This document shows positions 9,766 through 18,323 of a DNA stretch of 64,000 bases, in pieces. The position numbers and the translations under genes are program-made. The notes beneath the pieces were generated by a model. It searched no databases and was not told the DNA's origin. It was given only the letters and a program-made list of their open reading frames with translations. Location of the stretch: contig JARXAD010000003.1 of assembly GCA_029866025.1 (NCBI GenBank), positions 62,001 through 126,000 of the forward strand. The letters are read 5' to 3'. The DNA comes from Vampirovibrionales bacterium. Lineage in GTDB: Bacteria; Cyanobacteriota; Vampirovibrionia; Vampirovibrionales; Vampirovibrionaceae. How positions within the stretch are numbered: the first letter of the stretch is position 1; each line of letters opens with the position of its first letter.

Positions 9766-10890
9766 TTACTGAGACGCAATGACGGTGTCTTCCATCAGGC
9801 TAGGCTCCTCACCCTCATCCTCCGCCGAATCCTCTTTCTCCACCGGCAAAGGTTGGGATGCCGCTGGCATGGGCAGGGTGTCATTCACCGCGTAGTTGTG
9901 AGTCTTTAATTCATACTGTTTATGGGCATTTTCAAAGCGCTGGGCTTCCTCAAAGGCCATGGAAAGAATGGCACCATACGCTTGTTGGGCTTGTAACACT
10001 TGGCTTTTAACCAATGGTAACAAAGCTTGGCGCAAAGCGGCTTTAAATTCCGTCGGACGATTTACCACCCGGTAGGGGTCCGCCATTACCACATGTTGAT
10101 TGGCCTGCAGTAAATCAAACACTCTTAGGTGGCTGGCCTGAATGGCTTCCAGCAAAAAGGGTTTGAGGGTGTCTTTAGACAGTTGCATCGGTACCAGGGC
10201 TTCTTGCTGAAGCGCCGCATAATCGCCGGGCTTTAGGACATCCCCTTCAATAAAGGCGTGGATTCCTTGGCCTAAATCAGGGTGAAGGTTGGCATAATTG
10301 GGGGCCAAGGACCAATTAAAGGTGTGGGTGCTGTGCAAGGGCATGTAAATATCCCCCACATAATGAGCCAAGGCCCCAGCATGGTATTGCACCAGCTGAT
10401 GCGCTTGTTCTAACTGGGCGGACGTGGCATTGGGATGAGGTGTGGCCAGGGCCGCAATAAGCTGATTGGTGTGATGCAGCACGCTATCGTAGGCGGTGGT
10501 GCCTTTGGGCAAGTCGGTTTCTTTAAGAGAGCGGACCTGCCAAGCTTCGGCTAACTGCTGTTGTTTGTCCAACGATAACCGTTGCATGAGATCCGGCCAC
10601 GGTACCCGATACGAATCAATGTGCAGCTTGCTGCTATTGGCCGATTGAGCCAGGGAATACGGATTAACGCTCTCGTTACGGGCATCTTCTAAATTAATGT
10701 AGTGGGCTGGCCCTGCTTTAAATTGATCCTGGGCATCATCGTGAAGACCCAAGGTTACTTCGTTTTGCTGTAGGTAGCGCTTAAAATCGTGTTGAGCCAC
10801 GGCAGTGACCCCGCCTTGGCGGATGGCGTGGTGGGTGGATTGGAACCATCCAAATTGAGAGGCTGGGCCAGTGGAGGTGAGAGTGTTCAT
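9766..10890 (-). CDS. Zinc-dependent phospholipase C / S1-P1 nuclease-like protein
   Basis: The N-terminal WFQSTHHAIRQGG, then AHYINLED and the central ALAHYVGDIYMPLHSTHTFNW, match the His/Asp trinuclear zinc pattern of the phospholipase C/P1 nuclease fold. A conserved H..D..H spacing is visible, but sequence alone does not separate lipase from nuclease. I use the ATG at 10890 (MNTLTSTGPASQFGWF), giving 374 aa; the track's TTG start adds 30 residues. No signal peptide is obvious. The C-terminal ~40 residues are acidic and low-complexity (VEKEDSAEDEGEE). Confidence 0.7.
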   Translation of the reverse strand: MNTLTSTGPASQFGWFQSTHHAIRQGGVTAVAQHDFKRYLQQNEVTLGLHDDAQDQFKAGPAHYINLEDARNESVNPYSLAQSANSSKLHIDSYRVPWPDLMQRLSLDKQQQLAEAWQVRSLKETDLPKGTTAYDSVLHHTNQLIAALATPHPNATSAQLEQAHQLVQYHAGALAHYVGDIYMPLHSTHTFNWSLAPNYANLHPDLGQGIHAFIEGDVLKPGDYAALQQEALVPMQLSKDTLKPFLLEAIQASHLRVFDLLQANQHVVMADPYRVVNRPTEFKAALRQALLPLVKSQVLQAQQAYGAILSMAFEEAQRFENAHKQYELKTHNYAVNDTLPMPAASQPLPVEKEDSAEDEGEEPSLMEDTVIASQ

Positions 10891-11146
10891 ACCGTAATAA
10901 GACGCCTGAAGGACACAAAGTGCCCTTTTTATAAGCCAAAATGAAAAGACCTTGTAATATTCCGTTACAAACTGTTCCAAGATGGGTTATTTTTGTTTTT
11001 ATATAAACACGAGGAACAAACAACCGGCCGTCACTCAGACGCTCCAAGGTTCTTCTATCAGACCCACTTTTACCTTGTTCGCAAGGTGTACCAAGTTAAT
11101 TATTCACTCTCTCTTGTCTCTCTCTTCTCGAATCAATCAAGATTCA

Positions 11147-11175
11147 ACCCCGGCCGCAAACCGGGGTCTTTTTTT
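11147..11175 (+). terminator. Intrinsic terminator on the + strand with no annotated + gene upstream
   Basis: ACCCCGG...CCGGGGT with a 7-base loop, followed by CTTTTTTT. Both flanking genes are on the minus strand, so this would end an unidentified + transcript from about 11000. A second hairpin (CCCAGCACTGCTGGG) follows at once. Confidence 0.7.
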
Positions 11176-11253
11176 GCCCAGCACTGCTGGGCTTATATAC
11201 TAGCTTTGGGGTAAACCACAAAACGCGTTCAGAGTTGGCGGGTTGAGTCGTTG

Positions 11254-11625
11254 TTAAAATTTAGCTCTAACTGGCTCACCAGAGGTATTATCCAGCGTAA
11301 GGGTATTATTTTTATACGTTAAAATGCCGGTTTGTTTTACTTCCTGGTTGGCAATCTTAATTCCTTGGTAATTATAGTTAATGCTTTCTAATAGGCCGAT
11401 GAATAATCGTATTGGCTTGGAGCAATGAGAAAACCAATCGTGCAAAATTTTCCACTCATCTTTACTAAATAAATAATAGCCAAAGTCGGTTTTTACTGTG
11501 GTTGGGTATAATTCACTAAATTCTGCAAGTTCCTTATTTGCTTTAAAATCCTTCAAAGCTTGGTTTTGCTCATTCGGTGTAGCAATCAGTTTTAAATAAC
11601 CAAACTGTGGGGCGTTAATATTCAT
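11254..11625 (-). CDS. Unknown 123-aa protein
   Basis: Starts at MNINAPQFGYLKL, with GGAG nine bases upstream. Mixed alpha/beta composition with Asn/Lys/Thr-rich segments. The C-terminal beta-like LTYKNNTLTLDNTSGEPVRAKF includes a run of polar residues. It is lower in G+C than its neighbours, which may indicate acquisition. No family recognised. Confidence 0.6.
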   Translation of the reverse strand: MNINAPQFGYLKLIATPNEQNQALKDFKANKELAEFSELYPTTVKTDFGYYLFSKDEWKILHDWFSHCSKPIRLFIGLLESINYNYQGIKIANQEVKQTGILTYKNNTLTLDNTSGEPVRAKF

Positions 11626-11711
11626 GGGGTAGTGCTCCAAACGTGTTTATACAGAAGTACCCTATAGTAACGTTGGTGAATGCCCCCAATTGCCTGACAT
11701 GGAACCCAACG

Positions 11712-11966
11712 CTACAACCGGCTAAGCACCAGCTTTTGAATGAGATCGATGAGGAAAAACAGCAAGAAGGGAGAAAAATCCATGCCGCCCAAGGGTGGGA
11801 TGAGATTGCGGAAAGGCATCATAATGGGATCCGTGGCGCTACGAATGGCCAACCACGGTTGATGATCCCAATTAAGGCGCGGGAAGAAGGAGAGAATGCA
11901 CCGAAAGATGATGAGGTACTTCAATAAATCTAAAAACAAGCTGAGGGTGTAACCAAGTTGGGACAT
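11712..11966 (-). CDS. yggT: YggT family membrane protein
   Basis: An 84-aa protein with two hydrophobic helices flanking the family signature RCILSFFPRLNWDHQPWLAIRSATDPIMMPFRNLIPPLGGMD-type loop. YggT proteins (CcmB3/Ycf19 group) are linked to membrane organisation or osmotic homeostasis in bacteria, and to thylakoid organisation in cyanobacteria. It is single-copy and apparently monocistronic. Confidence 0.9.
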   Translation of the reverse strand: MSQLGYTLSLFLDLLKYLIIFRCILSFFPRLNWDHQPWLAIRSATDPIMMPFRNLIPPLGGMDFSPFLLFFLIDLIQKLVLSRL

Positions 11967-12024
11967 GAATCAAACCTTTTAATCTATAGTAAACAATCCT
12001 GCCATTATAAAACCCCTTTGGAGC

Positions 12025-12849
12025 CTAGTGGCCTCGGGCGCTGTTAAGCATACCGGCTAGGCCGTCATGCACAGTATCGGCAGGCAGGTTGGCAATGAGG
12101 CTAAACAACAGCTCTTTAAGCTTGGCATTGTTGGCCTTAAACACCTCCAGCACAGCGGCATGGCTTACGGGTTCAATACCGTCTACGCCACTGTCGTAGT
12201 CCGTCATTAAGGCAATGCTTAGGCTGGCCATCTCCAGTTCTTTTACCAAGTGTACTTCGGGGTACTGGGTCATGTTAATCACTTCCCAGCCCATGCTACG
12301 GAACCACTGAGATTCGGACCGAGTGCTAAAGCGGGGGCCTTGAATGACAACCACCGTGCCGGTTTCGTGGTGAGGAATGCCCAACTGTTTGGCGGTGGCA
12401 ATGGCCACTTGGCGCATGGGCTCATCAAAGGGGTCGGCGGCGCTGACGTGGGTGGTAATGGGGCCATCGTAAAAGGTGTCGGTGCGGCCATTGGTGCGAT
12501 CCACGAATTGATCGCAAAAGACGAAATCGCCGGGCTTGTAGTGTTTTTGCAAGCTGCCAGCGGCGCAGGGGCTAATCACTCGGGTAATGCCCAAGGATTT
12601 AAACGCCCACACGTTGGCGCGGTAATTAATTTTATGAGGAGGAATACTATGATCTTCGCCATGGCGGGGCAAAAAGGCCACTTTTTTACCGCCAATGGTG
12701 CCGATGGTTAGGGTGGCACTGGGAGCACCGTAGGGGGTTTCGACCTGCACACGCTCAGGATTTTCGAGGAGATTGTAAAATCCAGACCCACCAAAGACGC
12801 CGATTTCGGCTTGGCGTGGGGTGGTTATGGGAAAATGAAAGGGGGGCAT
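12025..12849 (-). CDS. mtnP: S-methyl-5'-thioadenosine phosphorylase
   Basis: Cleaves methylthioadenosine to adenine and methylthioribose-1-phosphate in methionine salvage. Motifs are IGVFGGSGFYNLL at the N terminus, FLPRHGEDHSIPPHKINYRAN (phosphate/ribose loop), VVIQGPRFSTRSES, and the adenine-site INMTQYPEVHLVKELEM plus DYDSG. I chose the ATG at 12849 (MPPFHFPITTPRQ) with GGAG upstream, giving 274 aa; the 48 extra residues in the track are not family-like. Confidence 0.94.
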   Translation of the reverse strand: MPPFHFPITTPRQAEIGVFGGSGFYNLLENPERVQVETPYGAPSATLTIGTIGGKKVAFLPRHGEDHSIPPHKINYRANVWAFKSLGITRVISPCAAGSLQKHYKPGDFVFCDQFVDRTNGRTDTFYDGPITTHVSAADPFDEPMRQVAIATAKQLGIPHHETGTVVVIQGPRFSTRSESQWFRSMGWEVINMTQYPEVHLVKELEMASLSIALMTDYDSGVDGIEPVSHAAVLEVFKANNAKLKELLFSLIANLPADTVHDGLAGMLNSARGH

Positions 12850-12973
12850 AACAGGGCTCCAGAGGATCAGTGAACGCACACAAATTGGGGTACTCGTATC
12901 GTATCCAAAAGGCGTGGCCGTGTCAGAGGGGAGTCCGTCACGGGATTTTCCGTTACAACCATCGTATATAAAG

Positions 12974-13007
12974 ACAAAAAAACACCCAGCCAAAAGGCAT
13001 GGGTGTT
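12974..13007 (-). terminator. Strong minus-strand intrinsic terminator upstream of mtnP
   Basis: AACACCCA..TGGGTGTT with an inner GCC/GGC pair and a TTTT loop, followed on the minus strand by TTTTTTTGTC. The nearest minus-strand gene upstream ends at 13634, so the terminated transcript is unclear. Confidence 0.75.
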
Positions 13008-13361
13008 GTGAATGTGTCTGTATCGGCCCCGGCGAAGGGGCTCTTTATTAATTAACCTATATTATAGCCAGTTGAGAATTATTTGCAACTGGTTTGTTAT
13101 TGAGGGTGTAATTCTAACAAATTGTAACAATACGCTGCTTACGTATGACGTTTGTCATAGGAATGTCACGACATCGATGTTAAGTAGGGGCATGAACACG
13201 GATTCTACCGGGTTTTGGATAACAGTTTTACGATTTACTACTAACAACGGTAAATATTGACGGTATAAACGCAACTGCATACGATGCTTTGTGTGACAGG
13301 TTTAGGGGACATGGTTGTTTAAAGACGATTGCTACAGTGAGGTTTCCGGGAGGAAAAGCAG
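13008..13361. other. Gene-free stretch, A+T-rich
   Basis: Contains a second small hairpin (GCCCC..GGGGC, 13026-13041). The listed 82-aa + ORF at 13012 has no ribosome site and an improbable composition. I see no known RNA family. Confidence 0.4.
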
Positions 13362-13637
13362 ATGAAGATGGGTTTGTTGGCAGACACAGGATACGTTCGG
13401 GAGCAGGCAGTACTTACCTTTGCAGCCAGGCATAAAGCCAAAGCTGCATTAATGGGAGGGGATATTTCTTCTTATCCTTCTTATGGACTTACTTTTCCGC
13501 CCAATTACAGCCCTGCTCTGATGGCACATTCCAGACAGGGCTTTTCTATAGATTATCCGAATTACTCTCATACCTCTGCGGACGGAGATAGGATTATCTT
13601 TAGCGCCGAAGCAGGCTTTTACAAACCAAGATATTAG
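13362..13637 (+). CDS. Unknown 91-aa protein
   Basis: Preceded by an excellent ribosome site (GGGAGGAAAAGCAGATG). The protein is rich in Ser, Tyr and Pro in its second half (DISSYPSYGLTFPPNYSP, SIDYPNYSHTSADG). No signal peptide or family is recognised. It overlaps the convergent response-regulator gene by four bases. Existence is supported mainly by the start context. Confidence 0.6.
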   Translation: MKMGLLADTGYVREQAVLTFAARHKAKAALMGGDISSYPSYGLTFPPNYSPALMAHSRQGFSIDYPNYSHTSADGDRIIFSAEAGFYKPRY

Positions 13638-14884
13638 GCCTGAGTGGCCAGCTCACTTGGCGCAGAGGTGGCGGACGGATTTTCTACTAACCCTGCAGGC
13701 TTGGGTGGCGCTAATAATTCATTCAGGGTGCGCTGAACCTCACTAATTTGCAGCGGTTTACGAAGCACCTGCTTAAAGCCAACACGGGTGGCATCGTTAA
13801 TACGCATTTCATCACTACTGGCGGTTACCAGTACAAAGTGTGGTAAATTTTTGCCCAGTTTGGCTTTTAGGTAGCGCAACATGTCTACCCCATCCAAGCC
13901 CGGCATCACTAAATCGCAAAACACCGCTTTAATGCGATTGGGCTGTTGCATGGATTCAATGGCCTCGTAACCAGAATTGGCCCGATGAACGGCATAGCCT
14001 AACTCTTTAAAGGTTTTTTCTAAGATGACCAGATTAAAACCAACGTCATCCACCACTAAAATTTCATCTGCCATTTTGATAGGCCTCTTGTAATCGTTAC
14101 CCTTGGAAAGTTTGGATAGCTTTTCTGCAATCACTGCCAAGTCCAGCGGTTTACTCATCATATCTTTAATGCCTACATCCCGAATATCTTTCAGCTGTTG
14201 AGCAGCCAAACCATCGGTAATGAGGAGAAAGGGAATCACATCGCCCGAACGCCCTTCCGTAACTTTTTCAAGTTGTCGGCCTTTAAAACGTTTAAACAGC
14301 TTGGTGGCGGGCATGTCGTCCAGTTCGGCCTCTGCCACAACAATAGAAATTGCCTCTCCAGCTTCATGACGCTCTAACACCTCTTTACCAGATTTGCAGT
14401 GAATGAGCTGGTGCGGCGTGTCATCAAACATGGTTTGGAACCATTCAAAGGTGGTTCCTTGGCTATCTGCAATAATCAAATGCAAAGCTTTTTCGTTGCT
14501 CTGAATACGAGTCAGCTGATCGATGGTTTTGGCCAGCACTTCGACACTGACAGGTTTTTGAAGCACCATACGAAAACCCAACTGGTCCGCTTCTTCACGA
14601 TCCTCGACTGAGGTGCCTCCTGTCATCAACACAAAAGGTGGAAGCGACATGGCCCCCAAGCCGTTAAATACCTTTAGTTTTTGTGCCTGAAGGTAAAATT
14701 CTTTACCATTCATGCCCTCCATCAACAAATCCGTAATCACCAAGCCTGTATCGGGATTGGTCCTTAAAAACACCAGGGCATCCTGGCCACTGTTGGCCAC
14801 AATGACTTTATGGCCAGCATGTTCTAATATTTTTTTCATGGAAATGCAGGTAAACTGCACGTCATCCACCACCATAATCTTCAT
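13634..14884 (-). CDS. Response regulator with three receiver domains
   Basis: 416 aa containing three consecutive REC domains and no output domain. REC1 (1-125) has the acidic pair DD at 7-8, phospho-Asp in VITDLLMEGMNG and Lys in VLQKP. REC2 (~130-260) is degenerate: the phosphoacceptor position reads VVAEAELDD, although a switch Lys remains (MMSKPLD). REC3 (~270-390) is complete (VVDDVGFN, VFCDLVMPGLDG, VLRKPLQ). The tail is Ala/Ser/Pro-rich. It overlaps the upstream Hpt gene by four bases, so the pair is translationally coupled and likely forms part of a phosphorelay. Its kinase and output are not in the window. Confidence 0.92.
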   Translation of the reverse strand: MKIMVVDDVQFTCISMKKILEHAGHKVIVANSGQDALVFLRTNPDTGLVITDLLMEGMNGKEFYLQAQKLKVFNGLGAMSLPPFVLMTGGTSVEDREEADQLGFRMVLQKPVSVEVLAKTIDQLTRIQSNEKALHLIIADSQGTTFEWFQTMFDDTPHQLIHCKSGKEVLERHEAGEAISIVVAEAELDDMPATKLFKRFKGRQLEKVTEGRSGDVIPFLLITDGLAAQQLKDIRDVGIKDMMSKPLDLAVIAEKLSKLSKGNDYKRPIKMADEILVVDDVGFNLVILEKTFKELGYAVHRANSGYEAIESMQQPNRIKAVFCDLVMPGLDGVDMLRYLKAKLGKNLPHFVLVTASSDEMRINDATRVGFKQVLRKPLQISEVQRTLNELLAPPKPAGLVENPSATSAPSELATQA

Positions 14885-15288
14885 AACGCGTACTCCGCCT
14901 CAAAGGCCTGAAGAGAAGTGGGCACCACGGGTAATGAAAAAATGCCGGCCACGTGATTTGAAAACGTGTAAAACAGCTCTGGCAAAGGTCTCCAAAATTC
15001 CCTAATGGTTTGCCAGTCGCCTTGATGTGCCGCTGTCTCTAGTGCCAAACAGCATTGTTGAAGTTGACTGGCAGCCACATTGGCCGAAGCACCCTTAAGG
15101 CTATGCACTAGTCGATGGGTGGTCTCTAAATCGTTGCGCGTAATGGCCAGTTTTAATTGCTTGAGTAGTTGTAAGCCTTCAATTTGATACAGCTCTGCAA
15201 GTTCTGCTGCCAATTCTAAATCGCCCCCCAAATTGACGAGCAACTGAGAGTGATTAAAAACGGGGGTGAACGTATAAGCCGTAACCAT
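14881..15288 (-). CDS. Hpt (histidine phosphotransfer) domain protein
   Basis: 135 aa from the ATG at 15288 (MVTAYTF; the track uses a TTG six codons earlier). The Hpt core is clear: GGDLELAAELAELYQIEG, then RLVHSLKGASANVAAS, where the His of HSLKG is the phosphoacceptor, followed by the second helix QQCCLALETAAHQGDW. It would shuttle phosphate between a hybrid kinase and the three-REC protein encoded immediately downstream with a 4-bp overlap. Confidence 0.9.
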   Translation of the reverse strand: MVTAYTFTPVFNHSQLLVNLGGDLELAAELAELYQIEGLQLLKQLKLAITRNDLETTHRLVHSLKGASANVAASQLQQCCLALETAAHQGDWQTIREFWRPLPELFYTFSNHVAGIFSLPVVPTSLQAFEAEYAL

Positions 15289-15843
15289 GCGCAGCGCTAT
15301 CCTCAACCATGGGTTATCCCTTAACTATCGTCCGCTTGTACGATTACTTGAGAGACGTTTTCTCTACTGATAAATCTTTGCTCTAAAGCTTTATAGGCTT
15401 AACAAGGCATTTTTAGTGCCAATGTAACAAGATGGTAACGTAGTAGCATCAAAACAGGGTGTGCATGTTTTTATGCCAGTGTAAGGCTTGGGAAATAGAA
15501 ATGCTGTAGACATTGGACACAATGCCTACAACTGATAACGAACGAGTCGAACACTCGTACCTGAGGGGTTTAGTAGGTAACATTGGCGTTAATGCCATAC
15601 AAACCTGATGGACTTTGAGGGCACATAACAAACGGTGTTGCCACGGCAATACCAAGGATAGAGGTTAGGATTATCAACAGAGAATAGAGAATCAGGCAGA
15701 GATTGGAGCTCAGGCATTGGGCTAATAGATCATAGGTCATAGGGAAATATCGTTACACACATAGGCAAACAACACAGGGCTAAACGGGCTTTAACGCTTA
15801 TTTAGCTGGGTTTACACACACCAACCATAGAGGGGAAATCCAC
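15289..15843. other. Long intergenic region, no gene recognised
   Basis: About 555 bases between divergent genes. The 68-aa minus ORF at 15449-15655 lacks a ribosome site and family resemblance. I recognise no tRNA, tmRNA or SRP RNA. It probably carries the promoters of both flanking genes. Confidence 0.4.
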
Positions 15844-16191
15844 ATGGGTTTTGCTGCGAGTACCGCGCGGCTTCTCATGCTTACTGCGCGAAAGTCTGAC
15901 CTCGAACTTCGGGTTCAGATGATCAACCAGATGCGGATGTACTGGAGCGATGTCACATCAATGATGATGATGGCAGCCGCGGCGGATCCCAGTGCATTCA
16001 AGCCAGGAGAAGAAAAAGCGATTCAATTGGAGGCACGACGTGCCTACGTTTCGCAAATGGAAAAAATGCTAGAAATGGACGGCAAGAAAGCGGATGCTCA
16101 ATTAGCGGCCATTGAAAGTGAAATGCAGGCTGTTACCAAACATGTGACAGATAATGCCAAAAGCTTTGGCGGCTTAAATGCCCGTGGCTAA
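15844..16191 (+). CDS. Short helical protein, MGFAAS-type, unknown function
   Basis: 115 aa, almost entirely helical, with a Met-rich centre (SDVTSMMMMAAAAD) and a charged coiled-coil-like second half (EEKAIQLEARRAYVSQMEKMLEMDGKK). The N terminus MGFAASTARLLMLTARKSDLE resembles a group of small hypothetical proteins that I associate with Melainabacteria; this is recollection, not a search. A good ribosome site (AGAGGGGAAATCCACATG) supports the start. Confidence 0.75.
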   Translation: MGFAASTARLLMLTARKSDLELRVQMINQMRMYWSDVTSMMMMAAAADPSAFKPGEEKAIQLEARRAYVSQMEKMLEMDGKKADAQLAAIESEMQAVTKHVTDNAKSFGGLNARG

Positions 16192-16225
16192 AGGTACTAT
16201 CTAATCATTGGGTAACATCTTAAGT

Positions 16226-16533
16226 ATTACGGGACGAGACTGACCAGAGCGAGTGACGGAAACCCCTGGCAACGGCTATGGTGCGCAACGCCATAACGGT
16301 GACAGAAGGGCTGCGGCATTGCTTCGAATAGAGTGAGACAGAGGCACCAAAAAATTACGGGACGAGACTGACCAGAGCGAGTGACGGAGAACCCTGGCAA
16401 CGGCTATGGTGCGCAACACCATAACGGTGATAGAAGGGCTGCGGCATTGCTTCGAATAGAGTGAGCCAGAGACACCAAAAATTACGGGACGAGACTGACC
16501 AGAGCGAGTGACACACACCCCTAGCAACGGCTA
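16226..16533. repeat. Tandem repeat, ~127-bp unit, about 2.4 copies
   Basis: Units start with ATTACGGGACGAGACTGACC at 16226, 16354 and 16481, a period of 128 and 127 bases. Two units are near-complete and the third breaks off after about 50 bases at TAGCAACGGCTATG. Differences between units are single bases. The listed minus ORFs crossing it are repeat-encoded and not convincing. Confidence 0.9.
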
Positions 16534-16837
16534 TGAAGACATTGAAGTCTGATTGATTTGAGGAGAGACCGCCAATAATAAAATGATTAGGCGTACCTAA
16601 GGCCTGCTTGGCTTTGGCCTGGCTTACCGGTAAAAAATAGTCACCATTATTGGTTATTGAGATAGCCCTAATTTTTGTATGCTCGAACAGCCTTGCTGAT
16701 CGGGCTATTAGACGTTGGTGACTATATATGGCACGCCTGAAGAAACTAAATGGACCACCAAAAGGCAATTTTTAACAACAATTTGTTTTTATTATAAAGA
16801 GAGAATTATTTACTATTTGGTATGAGAGGATTAAGAG

Positions 16838-17278
16838 ATGAGTAGTGTGAACAATAGCTACAGCAATTATTCGTATGATTTTAACAAAGTCCACGAATCG
16901 TTGGATAAAAACAAAGATGGCTATGTTAACAAGAGCGAAATTCAAGTGTATCAAAATCGCTTGGCCAACAATAATAGTAACAGTGGAAAAAAGGCTAAAA
17001 GTTTTTTGGTGGATTTGCTTAATAATTTTGATCGAGTGAATTCATTATCAGACGTAACTCCAATACATTATGAGAATACCTATATATTGACGGGATTAGA
17101 GCAAAATGACCCACAAGATGTTGCACGCGGTATTACGTTGTTGGATTTTAATAGATTAGCCAAAGGATCCGACGGTCAGTATGATGCGAGTGGTGGAAAC
17201 CTAAGAATAGAGAAACTTGATTTTTCAACCGCACTATCTTTATCCGAATTTTATAGAAAATACCCGCCACCACCATAA
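16838..17278 (+). CDS. EF-hand-like protein, tandem paralogue 1
   Basis: 146 aa. Residues ~24-35 form a canonical 12-residue EF-hand calcium loop (DKNKDGYVNKSE) with acidic or Asn ligands at 1, 3 and 5, Gly at 6 and Glu at 12. The N terminus is Ser/Tyr/Asn-rich (SSVNNSYSNYSYDFNKVHE), the middle is helical (KAKSFLVDLLNNFDRV), and the C terminus ends YPPPP. No signal peptide. The start is fixed by GAGAGGATTAAGAG before ATG, a leader shared with the next two copies. A second calcium loop is not apparent. Confidence 0.8.
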   Translation: MSSVNNSYSNYSYDFNKVHESLDKNKDGYVNKSEIQVYQNRLANNNSNSGKKAKSFLVDLLNNFDRVNSLSDVTPIHYENTYILTGLEQNDPQDVARGITLLDFNRLAKGSDGQYDASGGNLRIEKLDFSTALSLSEFYRKYPPPP

Positions 17279-17342
17279 TTAAGGGTCTGCAAGCTTTAAT
17301 TTATTAATATTTATATATAATGCACAAAAGAGAGATTAAGAG

Positions 17343-17810
17343 ATGAGTAGTATTAACAATAGCTACAGCAGTTATTCGTATGACTTCAACAAAGTCCATA
17401 AAGCCTTAGATAAAGATAAGAATGGCTACTTGACTGAAAATGAAGTGAAAGCTTACAAACAAAAATTAGCCAATAAAAATACTGCTTCGGCCAAAAAAGC
17501 AACGCATTTTTTAACTGGGCTATTAAACAACTACGCTTCAGTAAAATCTTTGTATGATGGAGCTCTCGCTCCGCAAGGAATTCCTTATAATGACGCACAA
17601 TTAGAAGAGCAAAAGCAGATTAAACAGAAGGAAGCTTTAGGTGTGTCAATAAACGACTTTGCCAGATTAGCGAACATAAATGCTACCTATTCTATGAATA
17701 CTCTCTACTCATCAGGTGGAGTACCAACCTTCAATAATTATACGTTTGATAATTTGCAATCTAAAATTGATGAGTCAAACCGAAAAGTACTTGAATACCC
17801 ACCACCTTAA
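17343..17810 (+). CDS. EF-hand-like protein, tandem paralogue 2
   Basis: 155 aa, beginning SSINNSYSSYSYDFNKVHK and carrying the loop DKDKNGYLTENE at the same position as paralogue 1. The following helix (KKATHFLTGLLNNYASV) and the terminal YPPP also match. The centre (EEQKQIKQKEALGVSINDFARLA) is diverged. The leader AAAAGAGAGATTAAGAGATG and a TATATAATG box upstream were duplicated with the gene, so each copy probably has its own promoter. Confidence 0.8.
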   Translation: MSSINNSYSSYSYDFNKVHKALDKDKNGYLTENEVKAYKQKLANKNTASAKKATHFLTGLLNNYASVKSLYDGALAPQGIPYNDAQLEEQKQIKQKEALGVSINDFARLANINATYSMNTLYSSGGVPTFNNYTFDNLQSKIDESNRKVLEYPPP

Positions 17811-17878
17811 TTAATTGTTAGTCTGCAAGCATTCATTTATCACTATTTTATAGTAAATCACAAAAGAGAGATTAAGAG

Positions 17879-18242
17879 ATGAGTAGTATTAACAATAGCT
17901 ACAGCAGTTATTCGTATGACTTCAACAAAGTCCACGAATCGTTGGATAAAGATAAGAATGGTTATGTTGATCAGGCTGAAATCAAATAGCGGTAAAAAGG
18001 CCAAGGCCTTGCTCAGTGATTTACTCGCTAATTATGACAAAGTAAAAGGCCTTCATGGACCTGCTTGGGGAATGAGACCTTCCGAAGAAACTATGCAGCA
18101 AGCCGATGCGAAAGAAAAGCTAGGTATTAGTATTATGGACATAGGACAATTAGCCTCTGGCTACGGTAACAAAGATCGTCTCGAACGGCTGGATTTTTCT
18201 AATATGAAAAACTACTATGATGAGCATGGATACCCACCTTAA
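17879..18242 (+). pseudogene. EF-hand-like protein, tandem paralogue 3, frameshifted by a deletion
   Basis: The ATG at 17879 has the same leader and N terminus as paralogue 2 and an intact loop (DKDKNGYVDQAE), then stops at TAG 17987 after 36 codons. The rest of the protein continues in another frame (SNSGKKAKALLSDLLANYDKV...HGYPP) to 18242. Alignment to paralogue 1 shows that roughly 30 bases coding VYQNRLANNN are missing at GAAATCAA|ATAGC. The ORF-track start at 17916 is only the downstream frame. Confidence 0.82.
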
Positions 18243-18323
18243 AAAAATAACTTCTTCTAAGCAACACGCGTTAGGGGTGCTCCGCTGAATAGCAGGATAT
18301 CCCGTTAGAGGGTTAATTTTTGG

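Noticed and set aside
13012-13260. 82-aa + ORF
   Set aside because: No ribosome site, overlaps hairpins, improbable composition.
16226-16533. CRISPR-like array
   Set aside because: The unit is ~127 bases repeated head-to-tail without unique spacers, and no cas genes are nearby.
16355-16768. 137-aa minus ORF crossing the tandem repeat
   Set aside because: Half of it is repeat sequence, no ribosome site, no family. The segment ITNNGDYFLPVSQAKAKQAL looks protein-like but could not be placed.
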